In this document: in pieces, positions 34,864 through 47,028 of the stretch
Layout: each line of letters begins with the position of its first letter
Position numbering within the stretch: position 1 is the stretch's first letter
Origin: Dendrolimus kikuchii
Taxonomy: Eukaryota; Arthropoda; Insecta; Lepidoptera; Lasiocampidae
Direction: 5' to 3'
Assembly (NCBI GenBank): GCA_019925095.2
Contig: JAHHIN020000030.1
Location: forward strand, 4,013,001-4,077,000
DNA: 64,000 nucleotides
Translations under genes and position numbers: made by a program
Notes under the pieces: model-generated
What the model saw: the letters and a program-made list of their open reading frames with translations, nothing else
Database searches by the model: none
Told to the model about the DNA's origin: nothing

Positions 34864-36014
34864 ACGCATCTGCACGGAAACCCACAATAAAAGAAGAACC
34901 CCTAAACGCGAAGCGAATTAAGTTCGAGGAAACAACTCAAGACATAAATCCTTTAACTGATGATGTTTTGGAAGGTTTGCCACAAAATCATTCCAAAGTG
35001 CCATACAAAAGCTTTTCTAAAAACTTATCTGTAGCCTCAATTGTGAAAATTTGTAAGAACACTCAAAATGTAAAATGAGTTGTAATTTGCCATCAGGTAA
35101 ATAGTATTTCACCAAAAGTTAATATTGTACCAAGACATAAGATTGGAATTAAAAATGTGATTGCACAAGACAATGAGACACTTACTTCTAAAGATATTTG
35201 TAATAATGCTGAAAATGAAATGCATTGTCTTCCGAAGAGTACAGGTGCAGTTGCTCCAAGTGCTTCATTAGACAAAAGCAATGAAGGAATGCAATCAAGT
35301 ATCTGTAATCCAATAAAAGGATTAAAAAATGGGCTTTCGTGTCATACATGTCCATACAAATGTGTCACTAAATACGAGTTAAATAGACACCTTCGTAAAC
35401 ACACTGGAGAGAAGCCATACAAATGTGATTTATGTGATAATAGATTTTCACGAAGAGAAAATTTGGAAATGCATATAAAGTATAAACACACAAAGGAGAA
35501 GAACTTCTCATGTCATGTGTGTCAGTACAAATGTGTCAGAAAAAACCAATTAAATTTACACCTTCGTAAACACACTGGCGAGAAGCCATACAAATGTGAT
35601 ATATGTGATAATCGATTTCCACATAGAGCTAATTTAGAAAGTCATATAAAGTTTAAACACACAAAGGAGAAGAACTTCTCATGTCATATGTGTCAGTACA
35701 AATGTGTCACAAAAAGCAACTTAAATTTACATCTTCGTAAACACACTGGCGAGAAGCCATACAAATGTGATTTGTGTGATAATGGATTTTCACACAGAAC
35801 TAGTTTAGAACGTCATATAAAGTTAAACCACACAAAGGAGAAGAACTTCTCATGCCACATGTGCCAATACAAATGCGTCAGCAAAGGTGACTTAAATATA
35901 CACCTTCGTAAACACACTGGAGAGAAGCCATACAAATGTGATTTGTGTGATTATAAATTTTCATATAAGACCACTTTAAATTCACATATAATATCAAAAC
36001 ATTATAATAAATAA
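34864..36014 (+). CDS. Zinc-finger gene, last exon (eight C2H2 fingers) with an in-frame TGA
   Basis: The acceptor TTTGCTTTCAG ends at 34863, and the first two bases complete an Asp codon with exon B. The first part (DASARKPTIKEEPLNAKRIK) contains an IKEEP motif of the sumoylation type. A TGA at 35076-35078 interrupts the frame, which then continues in the same frame to TAA at 36012-36014. The C-terminal half has eight C2H2 fingers in four tandem pairs of 57 residues (171-bp period), joined by HTGEKPYKCD linkers and HTKEKNFSCH linkers. All zinc ligands are present. Such proteins bind DNA in the nucleus, usually as transcription regulators; the target is unknown. The TGA means either a pseudogene, readthrough, an unusually short intron (a GT...AG stretch of 27 nt, 35070-35096, would keep frame), or an assembly error. 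Confidence 0.75.
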
Positions 36015-36816
36015 TGAGCCTGCTCATAACTGGCAGTGAAAAGGTGTTCAGAGACTATGTATGGACTCCGACTAAACAAATAAGTGTGTTTCATGGCATG
36101 TTCAGTGAACATCTGCTCTCTATATATTGTGGTTGTAGGAAGCTATAAAAAATCTATGTGCATGTATATCTGTACACACATACACACAAGTGACATTTCT
36201 TTATGATACACATGTTTTACATTGGTTATCTCTATGCAACCTTCATAGTTGTGGACTTCTACACGTGCACCTAGCCGTGACAGTTATGTATTAAGGAATG
36301 AAAGCTGCAATTACCGAGCAGATTCTGCGAAAATAGGCAATACTAATGGCAAGGACTTTGGTTCCCAGTGAGCGGTTATTGTAATTTGCTTGTCATAGGT
36401 TTTTGATGAAATCTAGTGTTTGAATAAAAACCTGAAGAAAAAAAGTCACAAACCTGAGTTAAACCAGGTTTTTTTGTCAACAACCTATGCTGACTTTGTG
36501 ATACAATATAATATTGGTTGCTATTTAAGTATGTAAATGTAGGAATGTTAATAATAATAACATAAAATTCAATACAGTGTTTTTTAAATAGCGTGTTTAT
36601 ATAGTATTTAAAATAAAATGTAATTAATTTGATATAAAATAAATATATGAATAATGTTGAAGCTTTATTTCGGACCGGGGTCCATATTTAGTTAGTATAC
36701 TAGTTACAAATGTCTTGCAAATTGAAGTTAGTATTGTTGTAGTTTATTATATTTGAAACAAAATAAGTAACTTTCAGCATCTTACTATTACCCTAAGAGA
36801 GGCTCAAGATTGACCT
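36015..36816 (+). other. Zinc-finger gene 3' region
   Basis: AT-rich, no frame worth calling. AATAAA-type polyadenylation signals occur near 36424 and 36612, so the transcript probably ends within this stretch. Repeat A begins at 36817. Confidence 0.5.
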
Positions 36817-38349
36817 TGTAACATCCCCCCCCCCTCTAAAACATTTTTTGACTATTACTACAGCATGAGTAGAATAAACACACATGAACAAGACATATGA
36901 TATATGATGTGTGTGTAACCATCAATTATTACAATACATGAGGTTATATCTCAAACCATACATGCCACATATATGGAGTAATCTACCAATCTGAATCACT
37001 ACACATGAGTAAAGCAGATCACATATATCACTCCACATACCCATACACATAGGCTTCTGATATACACTCATGAGTACAGAATTAACTTTATATTATTTGG
37101 CGTGAATCGTCAAGAGTAGGACTCTTTGTTGTGTATTGTAGTAACCCTTAGTCTTTTATGGAGGTCTATCGAACAGGACTGCTTAGCCAATCGAAATGTC
37201 TTGAAATGAAACCAGTAAATCACAAGTTTAATTAGATTTATTTACCTAAAACTTTACTACAATTAACTTCATTTAACAACCAATTTAAAGAGTAGTTATT
37301 ATACATCCATAAAGTAATTTGCTTATTATGATACCTATAGTCATGAACATTAATATTTTCTACATGTATTACAGATACTGATGAAAACCTATTACATATG
37401 AACTTTGGCCCTACACTGCAGTATTAGATATAAAATATATTTGTGTTATAGATGAATAGAAGTCAATATTACTATATTCTACATAAAGACAAAATAATAT
37501 AGTATAATACTCATATAACATAAATCATGGGTAAAGTATAAATTTACTATGATATAAATTTTGACAATATCCTAAAACTCATAGTGTTACGGCTGCAAAA
37601 ACAGTATATTAAATTATAAATAATAAAATTAGAATTGTGTTGTTACGGGTCGCGTATGCAATATTATAAAATATATATTCTTTTTCCTCATACATACTCG
37701 TATAAATAATTGGTAAATAGTATATGGATAATAATGTTATATAGAAGGTCGTTATATAGTTGATATAGTATAATGAATAAAAGTATATTTTGGATGAACA
37801 ATTGTGAGGTACTGTTTCTCTCTTCATATTTTATATAAAATATATAAAAATATGGTGAGAGGTCTCCCAAGAAACCACCGCCCGAACAGCTTAGGGCTGT
37901 CCACTACAAACAGGGCATCACCATTGTTTAGGACGGATACAAGGATAAGGTTCGAAACCCTCGTCCAAAATATTATATTACTGCTGATAATTGCTTTAGC
38001 AATTCCACGTTCGGATTCGTGTATCATAAAGGCAGTTTGGTATATTCTCGAGGCTGCAAGCAGACCTGAGAGCGAAGCTTTAGATGATCCGCCTAGGAGT
38101 GCCAGCTTGTCAACGTACATCAATAGATGAGTCTACAATATTGTGACTTACGTGACTAAAGAAGCTAATATATGCAACTCCGCGGTGTAACAGCTCGCAT
38201 ATGTGTATTTGAAGCCTGATAAAATGGAAGTCATAAGACAACCACTCGAACGTTTCATTTACTTCAAGCATAAATCAACTGTGTATGATAATATTTCATA
38301 CATCATTAAATTTATTCATTATAAGATCTCGAACCCATAAGGACGGATC

Positions 38350-38770
38350 AGACAGGTAATTTGGGGAATTTCACCACCACCTGTGTATACTATGATATAT
38401 ATAAATATATAATATATATCAAACCAATAATGGATAGATCAACAGGTAAATTCGGGGATTTTCACCACCACCTGGTATAGTTTGTAATATATGTAAGTAT
38501 ATGATCTTAATCAATAGTAGTTAGATCAACAGGTAAATTTGGGGAATTTCACCACCACCTGGTATAGTTTGTATATATAAAAATATCGGACAGGTATATT
38601 GGAGGATTTTACCACCACCCGTTTAGTTTATAATATATGTAAGAATATGATCTTAAATCAATAGTAGTTAGATCAACAGGTAAATTTGGAGAATTTCACC
38701 ACCAACTGGTATAGTTTGTATATATAAAAATATCGGACAGGTATATTGGAGGATTTTACCACCACCTGTT
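38350..38770. repeat. Six-unit CAGGTAA minisatellite (Repeat A copy 2)
   Basis: Six units in the same order as 10390-10805, one of them with ACCAACTGG in place of ACCACCTGG. Confidence 0.8.
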
Positions 38771-39409
38771 TAGTCTGTAATATATGTGTTTCAGCTCATA
38801 AGAACCGATCGTTGATTATACAATCGTTTTTAGGCCAACATTGGGCCCTCAGTGGATACCAACACAAAGAGGACATACCTAGACTATCAGTACAAGCTGA
38901 CAGTTCTGTTTGGTTGAAAGATTCGACCCCTGTCTCGCAACACGTTAAACTGACATATAGGACATGAAGTCTAAACCAGACATAACATAGGAAGGCCTAG
39001 TTATCCTACGACTGGTTAGGCTCCTAGCCAAATCATTGTTTAACAATGCTGGAACGATACGAAATCAAAGCAATTCACTAAGAAGCCAACGACTTTGATG
39101 ACGTACAACGGTAGATACACTAAATCTCGTTATCGCTCGCCTAGGGCCGATTCAGATCAACTCACAGACTTGGGAACCCTATAGTAAAACGCCTTTTGTG
39201 AGAGTCGAATGTTAGACTACGATTGGCATCGGTGTCTTAAAAACTTCAACACATACTTCACCAGAAGCACAACTAGTGAATCTAGTTTATTTGTTGAGTG
39301 TAACGTGTCAAAGAAAATATATTGTAAATACATATAAAATGTACCATAGATTATTGTATGTTATTGTAAATAGTCTTACATCCAAATAGTATACATACTC
39401 AAACATGTA

Positions 39410-39850
39410 AAGCAGGGTTTATATACATAATAAATCATTAAATGTTAAATCCAATAGTGTTATGGAATATGTATGCATGCAACATTTATCCACACATAAA
39501 TATTTATAAAATAAGATATATATTATATAGATATAGATATGTAGTTATATACATAGTAACCCATTACAGCATATAATTTCAATAGTATTATAGAATACGT
39601 ATGCATGCAACATATATCCACACGTACTTAAATGCTTATAAAGTAGGGTATCAATAGATATGTAATTATATACATAATAACCCATTAAAGCATATAACTT
39701 CAATAGTATTATAGAATACGTATGCATGCAGCATATATCCACACGTACTTAAATGCTTATAAAGTAGGGTATCAATAGATATGTAATTATATACATAATA
39801 ACCTATTAAAATAGAATTATGGGACATGGATACATGTAGCATATGTTCAT
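39410..39850. repeat. AT-rich tandem units (Repeat A copy 2)
   Basis: Roughly 120-bp units containing TATGCATGCA and TTATAAAGTAGGGTATC; two adjacent units near 39590-39800 are nearly identical, so the array has recently duplicated. Confidence 0.72.
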
Positions 39851-40918
39851 ACATAAATAACTAAACTGTGTATGTAGTAGGTATATATTTATATTATTAT
39901 ACAGGTATATTCCTTTAGAATTTTGATATTAACCTTATCTTAGAGTTTGGTATATATATTATCATATAAACATTTCATTAAGGCAGAGTACGAATACTTA
40001 TATAATACATACATAAATCTTGGTATCTCGATTCATTACTGATATTGGGCCCAGTATGTATAGATATTTTATGGAATGGGGCCTTAAATACATGTAATAA
40101 ATACATAACTCTTGGACTATAATAACACATAAGTGTTAAGTTATTTAATTATTGCTTGTATTCCAAACTTTAGTTTTATGTATAGATTTAGTGATATAAG
40201 TATTGAACCTATGTAATAGTATCTAACCCTTTGACTATAATAACACATAAGTGTTATAATATTTAAATTTGTTTATATTATATACATAACAGACTATTAA
40301 ACAAGTTCTTGAGATGAACCATTTTTAAGCCTGTGCCATTTTGAATAACCTTCTGCGAAGGAGGCTAGGCTTATTTCATATGTAATGAAAACATAGTTTA
40401 AGGACAGACATAAACCGTTAAGGTAGCACTGTAAAATTTATTTAAAATTTACTTCGAATTAACCAGTAGATGGAAGACAAGCTTCAGGTTATTTATGATA
40501 ATTCTTAGTTAATTGATTAAATTTGCATAAAGGCGGAACCCGAAAATTATGCGTTTTTTTTATATACAAGATTATAATTATGGTTTGCTATGGTACAATA
40601 ACGAAATTAAAATTGTCGGAAAGCCTTCATTTAGGCACATAATTAATAAACAATACAATTACCTTAGAATATACACAGACTGCCTACTATGCTAATATTA
40701 TTATTGTAAAGTAATAGGGCACGTTGCTAAACACTTATGATTTTGAGCACAAACACATAAGTTAACTTAAAAACAATCAATATCTTACTTTATTAAATTT
40801 TAAAGCACATTTTATTAGGTTAAAAACTACAAAACACTTCCCAGATAAAACCGCCATGCTACATAAAGTAAACTACACTGCTAAAGACAAATCTTTTTGT
40901 TGTAATTTAGTTCATCAG

Positions 40919-41013
40919 AGTGGCAGGCAAAGGAAATAAATCCATACAGCGTTGTCTGATGTATTCTTAATAAAAAATAGGCTGTTTGGATTTATTTCCT
41001 TTGCTTGCCACTC
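40919..41013. repeat. Short hairpin within the DNA element
   Basis: GTGGCAGGCAAAGGAAATAA is mirrored by TTATTTCCTTTGCTTGCCAC about 50 bp later. Confidence 0.7.
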
Positions 41014-41207
41014 TTTAGGTTGGGTTAGCTTCACACTAGAGCTCAAATATGCAATGCCAATGTTAGCAACACAAAAAATAGGTTGTGAGGAGCGGTTGAA
41101 GGTTGCGACCAATGAGAAGGTCAATGGGTTAGGTTAGGTTAGCTTCAGACCAAAGCCGCAGGCAGAATCGACTTTAACCATAATTAATGGTAAGCAGTCG
41201 GTTCTGC

Positions 41208-41938
41208 CACTTTGCTACTTGTTAGGCAAAAACACTAAATCCATACAGCATGAATATCAATATTTTTCAATCAATCTGAAGATCATTGAATGACATGAAA
41301 GTATGGAATTTTAGATTTTTCACATTATTGTAACTAAGATAATTAATATATTTTTCTAGTTTGTATATATAAATACTGACTACATGCAATACCAATGTAA
41401 GCAGAACAAAGTATAGGTGTAAGGGGTGGTCGAAGGTGTAACCAGTGACAAGGACAGTGGGTTAGGTTAGGTTATCTTTAGACCAAAGCCCACGAGCCGA
41501 GCGAGCGAAGCGAGCGTGCCGCGGTAGCGCCCGGCGAGTGGCAGAACCGACTGGTTTCCATTTATTCGTTGATAATTTTAATAAAAGTTAAAGTCGGTTC
41601 TGCCACTCGCTGGCCGCTACCGCGGCACGCTCGCTTCGCTCGCTCGGCTCGTGGGCTTTGGTCTAAAGATAACCTAACCTAACCCACTGTCCTTGCCATA
41701 ACCTTCGAACACCCCTCACACCTATATATTGTTTGTCTAACATTAGTATTGCATGTTGTCGGTAATTATATATACAAACTACAAAAATATAATAATGATC
41801 TTAATCACAATAATGTGAAAAATCTAAAATTCCGTATTTTTATGTCATTCAAAGATGTTCAGTTTGATTGAATAATATTGATATTCATGCTGTACGGATT
41901 TAGTTCCTTTGCCTGACATTTAGCAAAGTGAGGTAAAA
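41208..41938. mobile_element. Foldback element, arms about 340 bp, nested
   Basis: The arms are inverted copies of each other: the left contains CATACAGCATGAATATCAAT, the right ATTGATATTCATGCTGTACG. The inner 100 bp (41451-41552 against 41592-41693) is almost perfect, very GC-rich with CGAGCGAGCGAAGCGAGCG, and carries GGTTAGGTTAGG next to it. Central spacer about 39 bp. No coding sequence. The transcript or single strand would form a very stable hairpin. Confidence 0.8.
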
Positions 41939-44900
41939 ACTTTGTCTCTCAATATTATTAATCTGAGGTTTTACTTACAAATTACAAAATGTCGTGATTT
42001 TTTAGCAATGCCGTAATATTTGATTTTATAATTATTAATTATTTTGATCATGTCATATATGTTACATTTGCAGACTAATCCCAAAATTAAAATAATTGTG
42101 TTTTTATTATAATTAGTAGGTAAGTCGTCACGCTAAAATTGAACATTATTTCTAGCGATATAATGCACGTATTTCGTACCTAATTAATTGTATTGTTTAT
42201 TAATTTTTTGCCTAAATGATGGCTTACCGATGATTTTAGTGTCGTTATTGTACCATAGAAAACCATATGTAAAGTCTTTGAATACAAAAAATGCGTAATT
42301 TTCAGGTTCCGCCTTTATGCCGTTCGTATCACTTACAAACTAACGCACCGCAAATTATCACAGCGCTTTACAATTACACATCTTATCCGCCCTACCTACA
42401 TTACAACCGACTCTGATATATATAATATTGATCACATTTAAATTCTGAATAACATGTATTTTGGCCATAGACATATACATAGTACACATTATAAAACCCT
42501 TCAGCAAAACAATAAATGCGTAAATTAAATATAACTTGAGAATCCCTGTCAAATTGTTCAAAAACTCACTGAAGTCGGGAGCTCCTGTCCCGACTTACCT
42601 TAGTCCTTGGAGATTCTAACATAAAATATCCTATTAGACCCACGGCACTGGTCTCCTACACTAAGTAAGATACCTCCCGACACTAGGTATTCTAGCATCT
42701 ATACGCAGACCATAAATTACTTATTTACTGATTCAATCAAGCCTAAAATACCAGGATTAGTTTACACGTAACAGCTCCACTAATATCATTGTTTTATTTT
42801 TTTAAGTAATCTAACGTAATTCAACAATATTTAAAGCAAATCAATACCCCTTTTATTCTACATTTGTTACACTAAATTTGTTGCATCAGGCATGTCTTGC
42901 AGGAAATAATTTATTAGTTTATGTTATACAGATCTGAATTAATTTTACATCAAATTTTATTATAACTTAACCGAAACGATTGCTTTATAAAACTTAAAAA
43001 TATTAAATTCCCTAAACAAACCATCTCTTAAAATTGTATATTTTAAATTGGATTTTATATCGTTTAATTTCTTGTATAATTTTTATTTTCTCATTTTTTA
43101 TATCAAATTAAGAAGGTAGATTTATTTTTGAATATTTTTAATGAATTCATCGTCGTTTCATTTAGCGAATCGATGTATTTATTTTTCGATGATTTAAAAG
43201 AAGGTAGACTTTATTTAACGCGACGTCTTATGATTATATTAAAATATTACATTATTTCCCATATTAATTTGATAACGAACAAGAAATTAGAAATAATATT
43301 ACACGAGCCGTTTATATGATTTTAAAGCAAATTAAACAATCGTTTATTAATTAAAATCGCATGAACTCACGTAATTCCTTACATTTTAAAATTTACTTAA
43401 CCACGACTATATTTTGATTTTAATTTAATTAGTACCTGATTGAATCACCTAGCTATTCTATTCTAAATCGAAATATAAATGATTTAACTTTACCGCAGGC
43501 CTCCTCGACGACGCAGCACTATTGAATTGTTTAATTTTTAAATTAATTTAATAATTATTTAACAGCGCAGAGCGGCAGCACTTTCGCCCTAGGAATGGCC
43601 ACTAGAGGGCGCTAGTATCCGACTAGCAGCACTTCGTGGTAGTAGAATATCACGTTGACTGTCCCGATTCTTCTCCACCCCTTGGTATTTATATTTTTTT
43701 CACCAGTCCCCGTAACTTTCCTACTATTGCATCATCTTTTCCCCCCAATGTACCCCCCTCGTACTTGCACCACTTATTTTTAACCAATCATAAAACAGCA
43801 TTGCTTTTTACATGTTATTTTGTAAAATTAGAAACTTCGAATCATTGTATTATAATAAAACCTTTTTAAACTATTTTGCTATCTTCTGATATAAATATTT
43901 TATACGTATTTCTAATAATTACCGAAATATTCCATATTAAATGATCCGACATCGCTAAAAGCGCCCCCTTCTTAGCATTCGTATTTTGTATTTTCCTTAC
44001 AATAATTTCTTGTTTTCCTACCTATGTTGTTTATTACTTTACGCACTATTAATTACTTAAATTTTAACCATTTTATCTAATCAAAATAGATATATTTCTT
44101 TAATAATGTAAATTAACTATAAAATGCTAATTCCTTATTTTTTGAAACTACCCTCTTTTATCTTTCTCAAATTTAATTATTTCCTATTTCACATAATTAA
44201 TCATTTCCTAATTACATTCATCATAGAATTTTTAATATTTAATTACTAATTTGTGTACATAAATTTATATTTTTAATTGTAATAACTAATTGTATACTTA
44301 TAAACCTATATTGATAATTTCTTATCTTTATTGTGAAGTGTTATTGGCTAAATTATTTCAGTTTATTCCTTTTATCTTTAAATTTCCAATTCTAATCGGC
44401 TTTTGCAAGTGATGTTACTTCTTCTACATTAATCTAGCATATCTATTCATAAGTTTCTTAACTCTTAACTCCGTTTTAACAAGGTAAAATAACTTAAATC
44501 GTTTTTGTGAGTTTTCCCTTCTAAATCACATTTCTGTTTTTACCAATAACTTATTCATTCTCTAACATTTCTAAAATTTGTTAATTATACTACGATATAC
44601 ATGTTATCTAACGTCTGCAAATCACTAACTACTTACTCCAGTGTGTAAACTTTATTCATATTTTGATTTCATAACTAATTGTCTATTTTTCCAGAGATAT
44701 GCTTTTGTTCCTTGAACTTGCTATCAAATGCAAAACACATACTTCTTTACGGAACTCAGGAACAACACGCTCCCCACAAACATATACTGAAGCGTATATT
44801 CAGCAAATGAGAAGAAAAATCCTAAAGTGTTAGCTATTTTTCCAGAATGTGTTTTGACTGCTACACTAATCAATGAATCCTGCATTCCCAACATAATAAA

Positions 44901-45390
44901 GGTTACATATTTTGTTAATTCACCATAGATTAGATGCTTGTGGTTATTTCTAATGCATTTTGCATGCCCTAATCTCTGAATTTCTGAAGAAAATCAGAAT
45001 TTCAAACTGCAACGCCCCATATTAACATATTTTTGTTTCAGCGCCATCTATTATCGCACGCTAAAACTACATGAAAATGAAGAATGTCTGACAATGATTT
45101 ATATGAATTACCCAAGTTAATGACGCCAGATGTCATTATTCTTATTTTAATTTTAATATATAAAAAGAATGTCATTATCATTTTTATTAATCAATATTCG
45201 ATTGATTGAATATGTAATTTAATATATTCAATAATTTGCTCGCTGTAATTTTATATGTTCAATAAAATACACGCTTCTCACATGTAATCAATGTCTTTAA
45301 TTGAAATCTTGATTATTTTATTTACATATATGGTTTTAATCGTATTTTTATATCAAAACCCCACCTTTTGACAACGTTGGGTCCGTCACA

Positions 45391-46294
45391 GTCGCCCTAC
45401 TAGATTTTATGTAGTTTATCGAAATAAAATATAATTAACCTACAAGACTGCAGTTGTCAAATGGTTTCATAAAAATTCACCTTAACGAGATCTAAACTTC
45501 ACTATATATAGTAATTCTAACAATCAACTAACTATCAAAAGTAGATGAACAGCAAATTCATACTTAAATAAATTAAAAGAAGAAAAAATTTCTCCGAAAT
45601 GTTTACATTTCCCTTTAATATTTATATGACCTAAAATAATTAACACTAATAGCCCAGAATTGTTTAAATTCCCTTAAGATGAAACAATGAAAACGAAATT
45701 CATAATTCATTGTTTATACCCATACTTAACTGCCCCTGACGGAAAGTTTATAGCAATAAATCGTTCTCATGAATTTTTGTTTAAAAATTTTTATAGGCTG
45801 TGACTCCGTTTTGTTGTCTACTTCAAATGCATAAATATATTATGTATATGGATCACATTATCAAATAATTATATAATCGTTTGTCCTAAATTTTTAACTA
45901 TAATAAAAGTGACTAAGTTACAAACTCCTACTCTCAATTTTTATTTAAGTTTAAATTTAGTCGCATAGAATATATTATCCCCAATCTATTAGATCTCCCA
46001 CAAAAAAAAAATATCCTTATATCCCCAAATGCCCTCTTGGGAGAATTATTTATCTAGACGAACTAAATTCCGAGATAGTACTTACTAAATTACGAACAAC
46101 TCCGCATCTAATTCTCCATTTCCTCTATAGTGCGTTGTTATCTATCCCGAACGACTTATTCTCATGCCTCCAAATTCAAATAACTTTCTTCAAACCATTT
46201 CATAATACAATAACCACTTACACATCTCTATATAACTTTCCGCGTATCTTAATTCTATCTTCCACACTAACATCCCTTCCCAGTTATTAACTCT
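45391..46294. other. AT-rich stretch, nothing recognised
   Basis: Neither a frame with a recognisable product nor a repeat shared with the rest of the window was found. Confidence 0.4.
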
Positions 46295-46312
46295 ATCGTT
46301 CTATGTATAAAG

Positions 46313-46616
46313 GTAAGTCGAATTACTCCACCACGTTCCATGCCCGTGCAATGAGGCTTCAACTCCTGGCCTGATGTTCCGGGCCCGGGCTTCCCCGGGT
46401 AAGTTATATCACACTCGTGGACACGGAAAACGCCACGAATTGACTCCCTACGTCACTCCGGTTAAGGTAGTGCCGTTGACTCCCAGTGCGCATCGTGGCA
46501 CGGCTTTCCGTCGAATGAATGTTTGCACACCCATCCAAGTACTGACCGCACCAAGCGACGCTTAACATTTATGATCGACTCGATAATGCACGTTCCACTG
46601 TGCCAACTGGCCGCTC
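46313..46616 (-). repeat. 5S-rRNA-derived SINE with 18-bp target duplication
   Basis: On the minus strand the head contains TGTTAAGCGTCGC, then GGTCAGTACTTGGATGGGTG, which are the box A and box C regions of the 5S rRNA internal promoter. It is flanked by ATCGTTCTATGTATAAAG at 46295-46312 and 46617-46634, an exact 18-bp duplication showing target-primed insertion. Only the middle of 5S is kept, so this is not a working rRNA gene. Confidence 0.8.
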
Positions 46617-46634
46617 ATCGTTCTATGTATAAAG

Positions 46635-46663
46635 CCTCGACCTAATCTAACCTAACCTAAACC
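46635..46663. repeat. Telomere-type repeats (CCTAA)n, 3' side of the TRAS/SART-like element
   Basis: CTAATCTAACCTAACC and variants lead directly into the poly(T) of the minus-strand element. Confidence 0.7.
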
Positions 46664-46683
46664 TTTTTTTTTTTTTTTTTTTT
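46664..46683 (-). other. Poly(A) tail of the TRAS/SART-like element
   Basis: Twenty T on the plus strand, fused to telomere-type repeats; it marks the 3' end at which target-primed reverse transcription began. Confidence 0.88.
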
Positions 46684-47028
46684 GATAACGCAGGGGGAAT
46701 GTCTTTTCTTGCGACACTCCCTCGGGCCCTGGGGGAGGGTGACCGAGGGGAGTGTGGGACTCCCAGCGGAATGGATCTCCACGCATAACTACCGCCGCGG
46801 GCGGTAGTAGTCGCGAGATCCCGTCCGCCGGACTACCCACTAAACCTAACCTGCGCCTCTTTCCCACGCTTTTACGGGGCGCCACGAGAACTAGAGCGGT
46901 GCTACTACATTCGTGACGCCCCTACGCCTGGCAATCTTCAGGACACCCCGAAGGCAAGGTGCCCTGCTTCATCAACAGGGGGGGAAGTCCGCGGGTACCC
47001 CCGGTCCCCGCGGCCCCCTGTGACGGCA

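Larger units (their letters stand above)
40525..42319. mobile_element. Inverted-repeat DNA element with GCATAAAGGCGGAACC ends
   Basis: The left end GCATAAAGGCGGAACC at 40525 is matched by its reverse complement ending at 42319, and similarity between the arms extends about 165 bp (both contain CTATGGTACAATAACGA and AATAAACAATACAATTA). It lies where the 270-bp array sits in the other Repeat A copies. No transposase frame is visible, so it would be non-autonomous. No clear target duplication was found, so the superfamily is left open. Confidence 0.75.
36817..45390. mobile_element. Repeat A copy 2, complete at both ends
   Basis: Runs from TGTAACATCCCC (36817) to GGGTCCGTCACA (45390), 8574 bp including the 1.8-kb insert at 40525-42319. 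The left end is shared with copy 3 (57652) and the right end with copy 1 (16935), so each boundary is seen twice. The two ends share only TGTNAC...CCC as an inverted match. Flanking words (GACCT and GTCGC) do not form a target duplication. No recognisable protein-coding gene lies inside. Confidence 0.85.

Noticed and set aside
35053..35096. 44-nt intron with a strong GTAAGA donor around the TGA
   Set aside because: Its removal shifts the frame and meets a TAG at once, so it does not rescue the zinc-finger frame.
36817..45390. Repeat A as a Helitron or a Polinton
   Set aside because: Ends do not have the TC...CTRR form of Helitrons, long terminal inverted repeats of Polintons are absent, and none of their genes is seen.
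46635..46663. True chromosome end
   Set aside because: The repeat is only about 30 bp and degenerate, and non-telomeric DNA continues on both sides.
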